Shown here piece by piece: positions 1 through 9,500 of a DNA stretch of 64,000 bases (within the stretch, counting starts at the first letter, position 1; each line of letters starts with the position of its first letter). Where the stretch lies: NCBI RefSeq assembly GCF_000383855.1, contig NZ_KB912877.1:378465-442464 (forward strand). The letters run 5' to 3'. A program made the translations under genes and the position numbers. The stretch comes from Methylobacter marinus A45. Its GTDB lineage: Bacteria; Pseudomonadota; Gammaproteobacteria; Methylococcales; Methylomonadaceae. The notes under the pieces are model-generated. The model searched no databases and was not told the origin of the DNA. It was given only the letters and a program-made list of their open reading frames with translations.

Positions 1-2
1 TG

Positions 3-2186
3 GGCCAGACCCGCACCCTGCTCTGGGACGAGCAGGCGCGGCTGGCGGGCGAGATCGGCTTCGACGGCGGCCGCCGGCAGTTCCGCTACGACAGCGACGA
101 CCGGCTCATCGCCGCCAAGCACCACCCGCATAGCAGCCAGTACCGGTACGACGCCGCCGGCCGCGTCACTGCCCTCCAGGGCCCCGACGGCGCCGTGGTC
201 CAGCTGGCCTACAATGAAGCCGGCCTGCTGACCCGCTACACCGACGCCGCCGGGCGCACGACCGAATACCGCTATGGCGACGGCCTGGCGCAGATCACCG
301 AACGCCGCGACCCCGCCGGCCAGGTATTGCGCTACCACTACGACAGCGAGCGCAACCTGATCGGCCTGACTAACGCCCAAGGCGAACGCTACCAGCTCAA
401 CTACGACCAGGACGAGAACCTGATCGAAGAGATCGGCTTCGACGGCCGCGTTCAGCGCTATCATTACGATGCGACAGGCAACCTGGACCTGTACGCCCAG
501 CGCGGCGACCAGGACTGGCAGGTCAGCCGCTTTGAGCGCGATCCGCTCGGGCGCCTGCTGAAAAAGACCGGCTGGGACAACGCGGCCTGCGAGTTCAGCT
601 ACGATCCGCTCGGCCGCCTGCAACAGGCCCAGAACCGGCACGCGCAGCTGCAGTTCCAGTACAATCCCCTCGGCCAGGTCATCAGCGAAAGCCAGGACGA
701 CGCCGCGGTCGCGCACGAATACGACGCCCTGGGCCGGCGCACCGCCACGGTCACGCCCACCGGCCAGCGCCTCGATTATGCTTACAACGCCCAAGGCCGC
801 CTGCAGACCGTCCGCCTGGACGGCGAAATCCTCAGCCGCCACCAGTTCGACGAGCAGGGCCTGGAAACCGCCCGCCAGCAAGGCGACCTGGTCAGCCGCT
901 ATGCCTACGATCCCATGGGCCGGCTGACCCAGCACCAAGCCGGCCTGCGGGGCAAAGCCGCCCTGCTCGGCCGCCGCTACGGCTACGATGCCACCGGCAA
1001 GCTCAACGCCGTCGACGACCTACGCCAGGGCGCCAGCCGCTATCTGTACGATCCCGCCGACCGGCTGCTCCAGGTCGAAGGCCTGACACCGGAACGCTTC
1101 GTGCACGACCCGGCCGGCAACCTGATCGGCATGAACGAGGACGGCGGCGGCCGGGTCAAAGGCGACCGCCTGGTGCTGCTGGGCGACCGGCACTTCCGCT
1201 ACGATGCCGCCGGCAACCTGACCGAAGAGCGGCGCGGCAAGGCCGGCCGACTCACTACCCGCTACGCCTACGACAGCGACAACCGCCTGATCCGGGCCGA
1301 AACGCCCGACGGCGTCAGCCAGTACCGCTACGACCCGCTGGGCCGACGTATCGCCAAGGTCACGCCCGAGGGCGAGACGCGCTTCGCCTATGACGGTGCG
1401 CGACTGTTGCAGGAAACCCGGGCGGAGCGGTGCCGGACCTATCTGTTCGAGCCCGGCGGCTTCCGGCCCTTGGCCTGCATCGACCAGGCCGGCGGCGCGG
1501 CCTCACAGGTCTATTACTACCACCTGGATCATCTGGGCACACCGCGCGAGCTGACCGATGCCGCCGGCAAAATCGTCTGGTCGGCCCGCTACCGGGCTTA
1601 TGGTTCGCTGGCACTGGCCGATGTGGCCGACATCGATAATCCGCTGCGGTTTCAGGGGCAGTATTTTGATGCCGAGACGGGGCTGCATTACAATCTGCAC
1701 CGGTATTACGATCCCCAGGCGGGGCGATTCATCCACCAGGATCCGATAGGGCTGGCCGGCGGCGTGAATCTGTTCCAGTATGCGGTTAATCCGGTCAATT
1801 GGGTTGATCCGTTGGGGTTGACGGGGAAAGATTGTTCGGGTACTACAAATAGTACATTAGATTGGAAAGCTGTTGTTCCAGATAAAGGCAAGTACAAGGG
1901 ACAAAGTCGCGAAGATCATGTTCGACTCCACAATATTGATCATCCTGGTAAGCCTCAGCACGGTGTCTTTTATGGCGATGGGGTTGACTTGACTAACCAA
2001 GCTTGGTCTCAAGCTCAGAAATTAGGGGTAAAACCCGATGCTCAAGGCAATCTATTTGTTCCAATGAACAAACTTACTGGTAGAGCTGGCGGTCAGACTG
2101 CTGATACAGGTGAATTGTTTTATGGAGTCCATATAAAGCTTGTACCTGACACAAATAAAATTATAACTTCGTATCCAGGAAACTAG
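3..2186 (+). CDS. RHS repeat polymorphic toxin, 3' part (5' end outside window)
   Basis: The frame is open from base 3, so the gene starts before the window; a GTG at 195 is internal. About 600 visible residues are YD repeats (RYDxxGRL-like units), which in RHS proteins build the beta-cocoon shell. They are followed by the RHS core with YYYHLDHLGTPRELTD, GLHYNLHRYYDPQAGRFI and HQDPIGLAGG, and the boundary motif NWVDPLGL. After that boundary (about base 1825) the DNA changes from very GC-rich to AT-rich and a tip of about 120 residues follows. The tip has a His-containing patch (DHVRLHNIDHPGKPQHGVF) and ends in KIITSYPGN, which recalls BECR-type RNase toxins; that assignment is an inference. 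Known RHS proteins deliver such tips to rival cells, often through type VI secretion. No secretion gene is visible. Confidence 0.9.
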   Translation, partial: GQTRTLLWDEQARLAGEIGFDGGRRQFRYDSDDRLIAAKHHPHSSQYRYDAAGRVTALQGPDGAVVQLAYNEAGLLTRYTDAAGRTTEYRYGDGLAQITERRDPAGQVLRYHYDSERNLIGLTNAQGERYQLNYDQDENLIEEIGFDGRVQRYHYDATGNLDLYAQRGDQDWQVSRFERDPLGRLLKKTGWDNAACEFSYDPLGRLQQAQNRHAQLQFQYNPLGQVISESQDDAAVAHEYDALGRRTATVTPTGQRLDYAYNAQGRLQTVRLDGEILSRHQFDEQGLETARQQGDLVSRYAYDPMGRLTQHQAGLRGKAALLGRRYGYDATGKLNAVDDLRQGASRYLYDPADRLLQVEGLTPERFVHDPAGNLIGMNEDGGGRVKGDRLVLLGDRHFRYDAAGNLTEERRGKAGRLTTRYAYDSDNRLIRAETPDGVSQYRYDPLGRRIAKVTPEGETRFAYDGARLLQETRAERCRTYLFEPGGFRPLACIDQAGGAASQVYYYHLDHLGTPRELTDAAGKIVWSARYRAYGSLALADVADIDNPLRFQGQYFDAETGLHYNLHRYYDPQAGRFIHQDPIGLAGGVNLFQYAVNPVNWVDPLGLTGKDCSGTTNSTLDWKAVVPDKGKYKGQSREDHVRLHNIDHPGKPQHGVFYGDGVDLTNQAWSQAQKLGVKPDAQGNLFVPMNKLTGRAGGQTADTGELFYGVHIKLVPDTNKIITSYPGN

Positions 2187-2194
2187 AGGTTGCA

Positions 2195-2452
2195 ATGGAA
2201 AAATTCTATTGGTATGACGTATGTGTAAATTGCCACCAAGGGAGATTAATAATTACGGAAGATGTAACTAATAAAAGGTTATATTTACATTGTGAAGAAT
2301 GTGAATATGGATGGCTCGATCCTTCTCGTGCTGGTAACGTAGGCGATGGCTTTTTGACCTTGCTAGAAGAGTTTGAAACGCAAAATCCTAGTATGGAGGT
2401 AATTAGAAAATACGGGTGGGAGTCGTTTGCCCGGCATGAATTTTCTGAATAA
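2195..2452 (+). CDS. Small zinc-ribbon protein, putative RHS immunity protein
   Basis: 85 residues starting 8 bases after the RHS stop, with an AGAGG-like ribosome site before the ATG. Two cysteine pairs (CVNC near residue 10 and CEEC near residue 34) suggest a zinc ribbon, followed by an acidic helical tail. The position directly behind the toxin tip, the small size, the acidic character and the AT-rich composition shared with the tip are what is expected of a cognate immunity gene. Function is inferred from context; no immunity family was named with certainty. Confidence 0.75.
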   Translation: MEKFYWYDVCVNCHQGRLIITEDVTNKRLYLHCEECEYGWLDPSRAGNVGDGFLTLLEEFETQNPSMEVIRKYGWESFARHEFSE

Positions 2453-2480
2453 GCATGGCCGTATGATGGATGACTTGTAA

Positions 2481-2505
2481 GGTGGATTTGCCTTGGCAAG
2501 CCACC
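2481..2505. terminator. Hairpin after the toxin/immunity pair
   Basis: GGTGG and CCACC enclose TTGCC/GGCAA with a two-base loop, giving ten paired bases with a small internal bulge. It lies 29 bases after the immunity stop. No T-run follows, so termination is only possible. Confidence 0.3.
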
Positions 2506-2668
2506 AACAAATGAAGTCTTAAAGCCATGATGTTCCGCGATATTACCGGACCTGCCTGAAATGGCGGTTTGCTGCGCGAAACCGTCCTACTTGCTCATCT
2601 CGTTTTCTACATTCCTGACCGCGCCGAGTATATCTGACATAGGGAACTGAAGTGCATCAAAAGCGGCA

Positions 2669-3847
2669 TTAGCCAGCATTAAAATCCAGTTCGCATAAGT
2701 CTTTGGCCGCATGTAACTGCCCGTTCAGCAGCATATTTTTTAATTTTTCCGCGCGTTGCATGTATTCTTCGGTCAGTTCTTTGAATGCCTCTGGCAAATG
2801 GTGTCGTTCCAAACGTGATAAATGTCCGTCGAAAGCGGCAGATACACACAGTAAATCAAGCAAAAAATAGCGTTCGCGCTCGGAGATTTCATCCAGGAGT
2901 GATAAAAAATCTTTCCAGTTATCGTATTCTTTAGTCTCATCGATTTCGAAGGTCAGGCAGAGCCTATGCAACAACACCAACATATTCGGATGGTAATGTT
3001 GCGCCAGGACCATCATGACCGCAACCGCCCTGATCGAGCCTTCGCGGGCTTTAGGGCTCAGTTGAGCGATCACTTCGTCGGTGATGATGTTCACCGCAAT
3101 ATGTTCGGCCAGTTTGTTGCCGAATAGGCGCAGTCGCGCTTCCCTAGCCACTTTATACAAAGTAAAGGCATCCCATAAACCGGTTATCGGAATGGCAACC
3201 CAGTTGAAGGTCATGCGTATGTCGCCTTTACCAAAAAAGCGCACCAGTAAAAATTTCACCCCCAGACTACTGAGTATGACTTTGGCTTTATATAAAATCG
3301 TGACCAGAAATATTTTGGATTTGGATAAATGTTTTAGCGGATCAATCCCCAAATAATGAATGATCGGATCCGGCACTTCCAGCGCGGCACGTGCCAGTAT
3401 ATTGGGCACGGCATCATCACCCGGCAGGCAAAAGTCTTTGGTGGCCTGGTTATGTCCGGTTAGACAGGCGAGGCTGTAGACAATTTTGAGACCCAGCCAA
3501 AACAGCACAGTCATTTCGATAACCAGCATCAAGATTAACGCCGAGCCATAGAGCAGATAATAGGCCGTGGTGCTCATCGAGGCTTGATAAGTCCATTCTA
3601 TCCAGATTGTCACGAATGTGGTCAGAGCGCCTATGGCAAAGGCGATCACGGCCGCGAAAGCCGTGATATTGGACGATAATGCCTGTAGCGTTGCATCGGG
3701 CTGTAAGTCATCGATGCTGACATTATGCAACTCGGCCGTACCGGCTTTTTTGGCCAAAAACTGGTAGTAACGAACTCCGACAGTTTCCAGGAAACCCGCC
3801 TGCTCTTTTCTTTGATAGATCGATTGTTTGGTCGCTGCTTCGGTCAT
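2669..3847 (-). CDS. Conserved membrane protein with TerB-like C-terminal domain
   Basis: 392 residues. Two hydrophobic segments lie near residues 57-85 and 93-128 and a weaker one near 190-230, so the N-terminal half is probably in the inner membrane. The C-terminal part (about 267-360) is all-helical, with repeats of the type AVMMVLAQHYHPN and LLDLLCVSAAFDGHLSRLE that resemble TerB/DjlA-N helical domains. The protein recalls uncharacterised proteins annotated as LBF_2804-like, but this is from memory and unchecked. It stands alone with no operon partner. Function unknown. Confidence 0.75.
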   Translation of the reverse strand: MTEAATKQSIYQRKEQAGFLETVGVRYYQFLAKKAGTAELHNVSIDDLQPDATLQALSSNITAFAAVIAFAIGALTTFVTIWIEWTYQASMSTTAYYLLYGSALILMLVIEMTVLFWLGLKIVYSLACLTGHNQATKDFCLPGDDAVPNILARAALEVPDPIIHYLGIDPLKHLSKSKIFLVTILYKAKVILSSLGVKFLLVRFFGKGDIRMTFNWVAIPITGLWDAFTLYKVAREARLRLFGNKLAEHIAVNIITDEVIAQLSPKAREGSIRAVAVMMVLAQHYHPNMLVLLHRLCLTFEIDETKEYDNWKDFLSLLDEISERERYFLLDLLCVSAAFDGHLSRLERHHLPEAFKELTEEYMQRAEKLKNMLLNGQLHAAKDLCELDFNAG

Positions 3848-4037
3848 AGCTTAATTACTAAGTTTAATTGAGCATCTGGCGTCATTTACCGGATGACGCC
3901 TCATTTATCCGCCCTGGGTTCTGGATTGCATGCGGCAACACCATTCCCAGTAAATCGTGGCATTCACTCAGGCTAATAGGTCTCCGGCGCCATAGCATTT
4001 CCTGAACGTCTTGCAATTGCCGAAAAGATCAGGCAGC

Positions 4038-4193
4038 TTATTCGCAAATCACCAGCCGCTTGTCGTTGGCATCGGAATAAGCGTCCTTGCTGGTTATCAG
4101 CCGCAGGATAATTCCGCAATAAGGGCAACCGAATGGTTCGTCACCCATCCAATCTTCAATTTCAATATCTTCTCCACAATCAGGGCATTTCAT
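4038..4193 (-). CDS. 51-residue zinc-ribbon protein
   Basis: A short gene on the minus strand. The ATG at 4193 is preceded by GCGAGG about 7 bases upstream. The product begins MKCPDCGEDIEIEDW and has a second pair CPYC near residue 23, giving a classic CxxC-x17-CxxC zinc ribbon; it ends LVICE. The two cysteine pairs, the good ribosome site and an acidic, coherent composition argue that it is real. Function unknown; such proteins may bind nucleic acid or act as small adaptors. Confidence 0.6.
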   Translation of the reverse strand: MKCPDCGEDIEIEDWMGDEPFGCPYCGIILRLITSKDAYSDANDKRLVICE

Positions 4194-4224
4194 ATTAAAC
4201 CTCGCAACACCTCAAGCAAGTTCG

Positions 4225-4412
4225 GTAGGTTGGATAAGCGATAACGTAAAATATTCCATCTCCCCAGAAAATACTGGCTAATCACGATTTAAAGCGCCGT
4301 TATAAGCGTTTGTCACGGCGTAACCCCGCTCCCACGAATTCTGTTAACGGCATTCATGGTACATTTATCGCTTCGATGTGCAGGGTTACGGCTATCGCCT
4401 AACCCAACCTGC
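4225..4412. repeat. Inverted pair of a dispersed-looking intergenic repeat
   Basis: The arm at 4225-4247 reads GTAGGTTGGATAAGCGATAA and onward. The arm at 4383-4412 is its imperfect reverse complement, reading GCAGGTTGGGTTAGGCGATA on the minus strand. About 20 of 24 positions agree by eye. The arms are 135 bases apart. This kind of motif is common between genes in proteobacteria; its role is unknown. Confidence 0.5.
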
Positions 4413-4542
4413 ACACTAAATTTGAAATCGTACAAATTTAGATAATGCAAATTTCTTGCAGGCAATGACTATAGCGTTTATAAAAGTCATACAACTGATG
4501 AATCAGATGGGCGCAGTAATTAAACCATGGATATATTTTATT

Positions 4543-4668
4543 ATGTCAAAACCAGAAAATAATGATGGCGAAACATCAAAACACATCAAAACGATACTGA
4601 TTGTTATCGTTTGTGTGATTACATGGATAATACTTCAATCTATTCTTGGAATCCCACTGAAGATGTGA
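4543..4668 (+). CDS. Possible 41-residue single-pass membrane protein
   Basis: From the ATG at 4543 the product has a polar N-terminus (MSKPENNDGETSKHIK) and one strongly hydrophobic helix (ILIVIVCVITWIILQSIL), as in small membrane proteins. The frame is open upstream to 4456. No convincing ribosome site is seen before either start, and the surroundings look degenerate, so this may be chance. Confidence 0.22.
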   Translation: MSKPENNDGETSKHIKTILIVIVCVITWIILQSILGIPLKM

Positions 4669-4698
4669 ATACGGTTGCCAAAAAATAGCCATGATCAC

Positions 4699-4836
4699 CT
4701 AAAACCTCCTCTCCAATAAATTCGGAGTTAACCGTTTTTCCTCATCGGAAAAACTCGACTTCACCAGACTATCCCCGGCCTGAACCAAAACTACTTCGTT
4801 ATGGATTGCGGCCAGGTTCATTAAAATTTTGGCCAT
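4699..4836 (-). CDS. Possible 45-residue ORF or gene remnant
   Basis: Product MAKILMNLAAIHNEVVLVQA and onward, ending NLLERRF; the composition is protein-like. It has no good ribosome site. A second frame immediately upstream (a hydrophobic stretch MISLVLWAV) is broken by stops, so a decayed longer gene is as likely as a real small protein. No family recognised. Confidence 0.15.
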   Translation of the reverse strand: MAKILMNLAAIHNEVVLVQAGDSLVKSSFSDEEKRLTPNLLERRF

Positions 4837-5452
4837 AGACCGGACGAAAGAATGCCAGCCGGTTCCGCACCGCCCATAGCACTAAACTGATCATGAGCGT
4901 CGCCGACATCATAACCTTGATGCTGGGCGATTCATCCTGATCGACAGCTGAGTCATCACCGACCTGGGGCGCTCAGGATAGTACCTGGTTCGGATGGAGC
5001 GGCTGTACCGGGACAACACGCTGGTAATCTACCTTATCATCTACGCCGAGCGCTTAGTCGGCTTCGAGCGCCTTGAGGGAGTGGAGCCCTGTTCAGGCAT
5101 CAGGGCTTCGCCGCGCCCGCTTCCCGAGCCTGGAGCTGATCCTGCCCGAAACAGCCGGCGAGCTGAACTGTCCTGTTCATGAATCAGGAAAGCATTGCGC
5201 GATTGCTCTGATTGGCAAGACAGGGTCGTCAATCCATTTTTCCCATGATAAAATGCGTTAGGTTGCTTAGCGCTCTATTTCATAAAGGGGCTCCAGGCAA
5301 CCTCATTTAGCTTCTCTCGAAGCATTATCGGCGTGATGCTCATCAAGTCAATGAGTTTACCCATTTTTTGAATAATCAAAGTTAAAGTCTGAAAGCAATA
5401 TTAACTGCTTGAAATCAGAACCGATCAATGGAATAAATAAGGAAAATCAATA

Positions 5453-6232
5453 ATGAATCGTGTCATTGGAATAGTTGGAATATGCTCGTTATTAGCGGCC
5501 TGCGGAGGACAGGGATTACCCGGAGTTCAAGTAGGCAGTATCGGAGGCATTGATGTCGACGGTGCCATAGGTGCCGCGTCCGAACTCGGAAAAGCCGCTA
5601 CTTTGACAGACGAAGAAGTGAAAGAATCTTCGCGACAAATGCGGTTATTTGAAGAACAATCCCAGGAAACAGTCGCTCCCGCATCGAGCAAATATGCGAA
5701 GCGGCTGGCGAGGTTGACCGATAAGTACCGCAACTATGATGGTTTGGATATCAACTTCAAGGCTTATGTCAGCGACAGCGTTAATGCCAATGCGACGGCG
5801 GACGGCTCTGTACGTGTCTACACGGCATTGATGGATCTAATGAATGACGAAGAGTTGCTGTTTGTTATTGGCCATGAAATAGGCCATATCAAAAACGGCC
5901 ATGCCGCAAAGGAAATGCGTACCGCCTTGGCCTTAAGCGGAGCCCGCAAAGGCGCGGCCGCAAGCGGAACAATGGCTGGCAATCTTGTTTCCTCGGAATT
6001 AGGCGGGCTATTGGAATCCGTCTTGAACGCCCAGTACTCCCAGAGTCAGGAAACGGAATCGGACGATTACGGATTGCAGTTCATGCGTAAAACAGGCGGC
6101 AATCTGAAAGCGGCGGAGAGCGCGCTACGTAAACTGGCGCAATTGAGCGGAGGTGAGCATTCAATGCTGTCTTCCCACCCTGAACCCGACCAGCGCGCCG
6201 ACCGTATGGGACAGCTCGCCAAACAGGAGTAA
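5453..6232 (+). CDS. M48 family metalloprotease, lipoprotein (LoiP/YggG-like)
   Basis: 259 residues. The N-terminus is a lipoprotein signal with lipobox LLAAC, the cysteine at residue 17 being the predicted lipid anchor. The zinc protease motif is HEIGH (in VIGHEIGHIKNGH), and the third ligand is the glutamate of ETESDDYGLQFM about 60 residues further on. This matches periplasmic M48 proteases such as E. coli LoiP, which degrade damaged envelope proteins. The start is fixed by AAGGA seven bases before the ATG. It is a single gene with no operon neighbours. Confidence 0.9.
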   Translation: MNRVIGIVGICSLLAACGGQGLPGVQVGSIGGIDVDGAIGAASELGKAATLTDEEVKESSRQMRLFEEQSQETVAPASSKYAKRLARLTDKYRNYDGLDINFKAYVSDSVNANATADGSVRVYTALMDLMNDEELLFVIGHEIGHIKNGHAAKEMRTALALSGARKGAAASGTMAGNLVSSELGGLLESVLNAQYSQSQETESDDYGLQFMRKTGGNLKAAESALRKLAQLSGGEHSMLSSHPEPDQRADRMGQLAKQE

Positions 6233-6379
6233 ACCCGATAGATGCTATAGTCAGTTCAGACAGCCTGGATGTAAAGAGGTGAGTTTCACTCGCCTTCCCC
6301 GTGGTAAGCAGTCAAAATGTCCCGCTTCTTCCGGGCAGTCCGAACCGCTTCAGACCGATCTGGTTTGACGGCAATCAAT

Positions 6380-6424
6380 GGGGGTCAGTTTCGCTTGGTG
6401 CTCGACATCAATGCAACCTGACCC
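6380..6424. repeat. Small inverted repeat between the protease gene and sbcC
   Basis: GGGGTCAG and CTGACCC face each other across about 30 bases. This lies in the 268-base gap between convergent genes, which otherwise shows nothing recognisable. It could be a terminator stem or a relic of a mobile repeat. Confidence 0.25.
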
Positions 6425-6500
6425 TCATGATTCAAGCCTTACAGAACCTATATCCCACTCCTGCACAACAGCGTATTTAATGCCAATTTAACGGCGCGCC

Positions 6501-9500
6501 TTAACCATTCCCCTCAACAAAAACACGGCTCCGCCCCCCTCCCTGCTTTTCAACCATGACTCTGGCGCCGATCCTTTCGACCAGTATCGGCACATGCGAG
6601 ATAACGCCGACTTTACGACCCAGGGCTTGCAGGGTGTCCAGGCTGGCAATGGCGATGTCGAGGGTTTCCGGGTCCAGGCTGCCGAAGCCTTCGTCAATGA
6701 ACAGTGATTCAACCTGGGTTTTGTTTGAGGACAATGAGGCCAGGCCCAACGCCAGCGCCAGCGAGACCAGAAAGCTTTCGCCGCCGGACAGGCTGTGCAC
6801 GCTGCGCACGTCGTCGGCCATGTCGCGGTCGATGATCTGCAGTTCCAGTTCGCTGCCCGGCACGCGTTGCAACCGGTACCGCCGGGCAAAATCTTCAAGA
6901 TGGCGGTTACTGTGGGCCAGCAGGGCTTCCAGAGTCAGGCTCTGGGCAAAGCCGCGAAATTTGGCGCCGTTCTTCGAGCCGATCAGATCGTTCAGGCTTT
7001 CCCATTGTTGCCAGCGCTCCTGCTGCTGTTCAAGCTCCGCTTTCAGATGGCTGCCGGCAATGATTTTCTTGTCGTCTTCGCGTAGCAGTATCAATTTTTC
7101 TTCTTTCTGTGAATTCAGATTCTGCCGCTGCTGCCGCAATTCCTGAGCGATCTGCAGGGCGAGTTCCTCGGTTTCCAGGGGCGCATGGGTTTCATGCCGG
7201 CGCCGGTCGTCCGCTTTGACTTTCAGCAATGCGGCCGCTTCGTGCAGCGCGTGTTCCAGCTTTAGCCGGTCTGCTTTCTGCTCACTCAGCCAGGTTTCGT
7301 CCTTTTCCAGCAACGGCTTCAAGCCATCCAGGTCGATGCCCTGCGTTGCCAGCGCCTGATTCAGCATATTCCCCGCCTTTTCCAGATTGCCAGAGCGCCG
7401 ATCGGTCTCGTCCCGCCAGTGCCGCTGGTTTTGTTGCTGCGTCGCCAGATCGGTTTCAGCCTGGGCGGCATTATCGCTGGCCTGCTGATGCGCGGCCTTG
7501 GCAGCCTGTACCTTGCGGTGCAGTGCCTGTTCGTAGATGTCTGCGGTCTCACCCTCGGCATGCGGCAGCAAGGCATTGCGTTCTTCTGACAGCTTCTGTT
7601 TTCCCTCGATCTGCTGTGTGATGTCGGTCTGCTTGGCTTGGAAAAGTTTTCTGCATTGTTCCAGGGTCTGGGCCGAGAGTTTTTCCTCGTGCTTGATATC
7701 GGCAAGATCTCGGGTGGTCGCCTCTACCTCCTGCGCTGCCTGTTGCCATTGGCCTACCTGTGACGCCAGGTTTTGTCTGAACTGCTCCGCATCGCGTGCC
7801 AGATCGGACTGCCAGTCATCAATTTGGCCAAACGGCGCCTGCAGCAGCCCGCTCTGCGCGTCCCATTGTATTTCCAGTTCCTGAAGCTGGTCGTAAAAAT
7901 GCTTCAGGTTGGCTTTATTTTCGGCCAGACGGCTGTCGAGTGCAGCCTGTTGACCGACCAGAGTTTCCTGTTTCTGCTTGGCGGCATCGAACAGGTCCTG
8001 AGCCGTTTTTATCTGCTTTTGCAGTTCTATGGCCTGCTTCTCCTGCTGTTTGATCCGCTCCCATTCGACCATCAATTGTTCGGCCTGCTGCTCCAGCCAC
8101 GGTAGAAGCCCCGCATCGGTAACGGCCAGATCGGTTTTGTCGGGCAAGGTCAACATGTTCCACTCATTGCGGCAATCAGCCAGTTTTGCCTGGGTCTGAG
8201 TGATTTGCTGCTCCAGCGCCGTCTGTTGTTCCTGTTTCTGGGCTATCAGGTTGTTAAGCCCCGCGACCGATTTGATCAGGGCCACTTTTTCGCTTTCCAG
8301 TTCCTTGACCCGGGCCTGCTGAGCGCCATCCAGCGGGGAGCCCACGGTACTATGGCTACGCCAGGGATGTTTGAGGGCGCCGCAAACGGGACAGGGTTGG
8401 TCCGGCTGCAGCAGATCGCGGAATTCCTGCGCGTTTTTATGCGTGGCGGCCTGGATCAAGGCCAGGGCTTTTTTGGCTTCTTCGAGCGCGGTGCTGTTGA
8501 CGGCCTGTTGGCGGATTGCCGTTTCCAATTGTCCGGCCGCATCGGTCAGCGCCTGCCCGATAGTGGCCAGTCTGTCGCCGTCCTGCGTCATGGCCTGTTG
8601 CAGCCCTCTCGCTTCCTCAGCCAGCTTCAGTGCTGCACTGGCTTGCGCACGCTTGGTTTCCAGCTCGTCTTTAGTCCGGTTCAAGTCCTCAAGCGAGTAC
8701 TGTCCGGCCTGCTGTTTCAGCGGATCGAGCCTTGCCTGTTGCCGTTCCTGCTCCTGCAGGCTTTCCATGATGGCTTTTTTGATCCCGGCCAGCTGCTGCT
8801 CATCGCCGTCAACCGAATCCTTGCAGGTATTGAGCCTGTTCTCGCAGTCGATCTTGCGTGCTGCCAGCACTTGGTAGCGTTCCAGTTCTCCTTGCCAACG
8901 GCTCCATTCAACCGCGATGGTTTTGAACGCCTGATTTTCGTCCAGCCAGACGTTGAGCTGCTGCAATCGATCCGTTTTTTCAGCCTGCTGTGCCAGCAGG
9001 CGCTGATGATGCGTTTGCGCATCCTCCAGCTGTTCCTGGAGGCGGATTTGTTCGGCAGTCAAGGCGTTGATATTGACTTGCATGATCTCGATGCGGGTAT
9101 CCAGATCGCGGACCTTGTTCAATAGCGGTTGGGCATCATGCCGGTTTTTCTCGGCGGCCTGCAGGGCATCGGCGGCAACCGTTGCCTGTTGTTTGGCCGC
9201 CTTTAGCCTGAATTCGGCGGTTTCTTGCAATTCGCCGCCGGCTTGCAGTTTCTGTTGCGCATCCCGGACTTCTGTCAGCGCTGCTTCATACTGCGCTAGC
9301 AGGGTTTTAAGCGGTTGCGCGGCTTCGACTTTTTCTATCAGCAGGCGATCGGCTTCGGCGTCGTCCCAGGCTTTCCGTCTGTGTTCGAAGGCCTCGCCGG
9401 CCGCCTGCTCGGCCGCTTTCAGGTTGTTCAGCGCCGTGTACCAGTCGAGGGTTTGCTGATTGGCGTTGATCGCTTTTTCCAGATCGTCCAGCAACGCGAC

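Larger units (their letters stand above)
4194..5452. other. Stretch without a confident gene, probably decayed DNA
   Basis: About 1.26 kb. It holds an inverted repeat pair (4225-4412), a possible small membrane ORF (4543-4668), a possible short ORF on the minus strand (4699-4836) and a GC-rich block near 4960-5180 with open but unrecognised frames in both directions. The abrupt composition changes and short broken frames look like remnants of former genes. The last 100 bases are AT-rich and must carry the promoter of the M48 protease gene; the site AAGGAAAATCAATA precedes its ATG. Confidence 0.4.

Noticed and set aside
195-1800. Repeated short units resembling a repeat array
   Set aside because: They are degenerate YD-repeat codons of the RHS gene, not direct DNA repeats or CRISPR units.
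4994-5261. Overlapping GC-rich frames on both strands as genes
   Set aside because: Short, proline/arginine/serine-rich products without ribosome sites or recognisable motifs; treated as decayed DNA.
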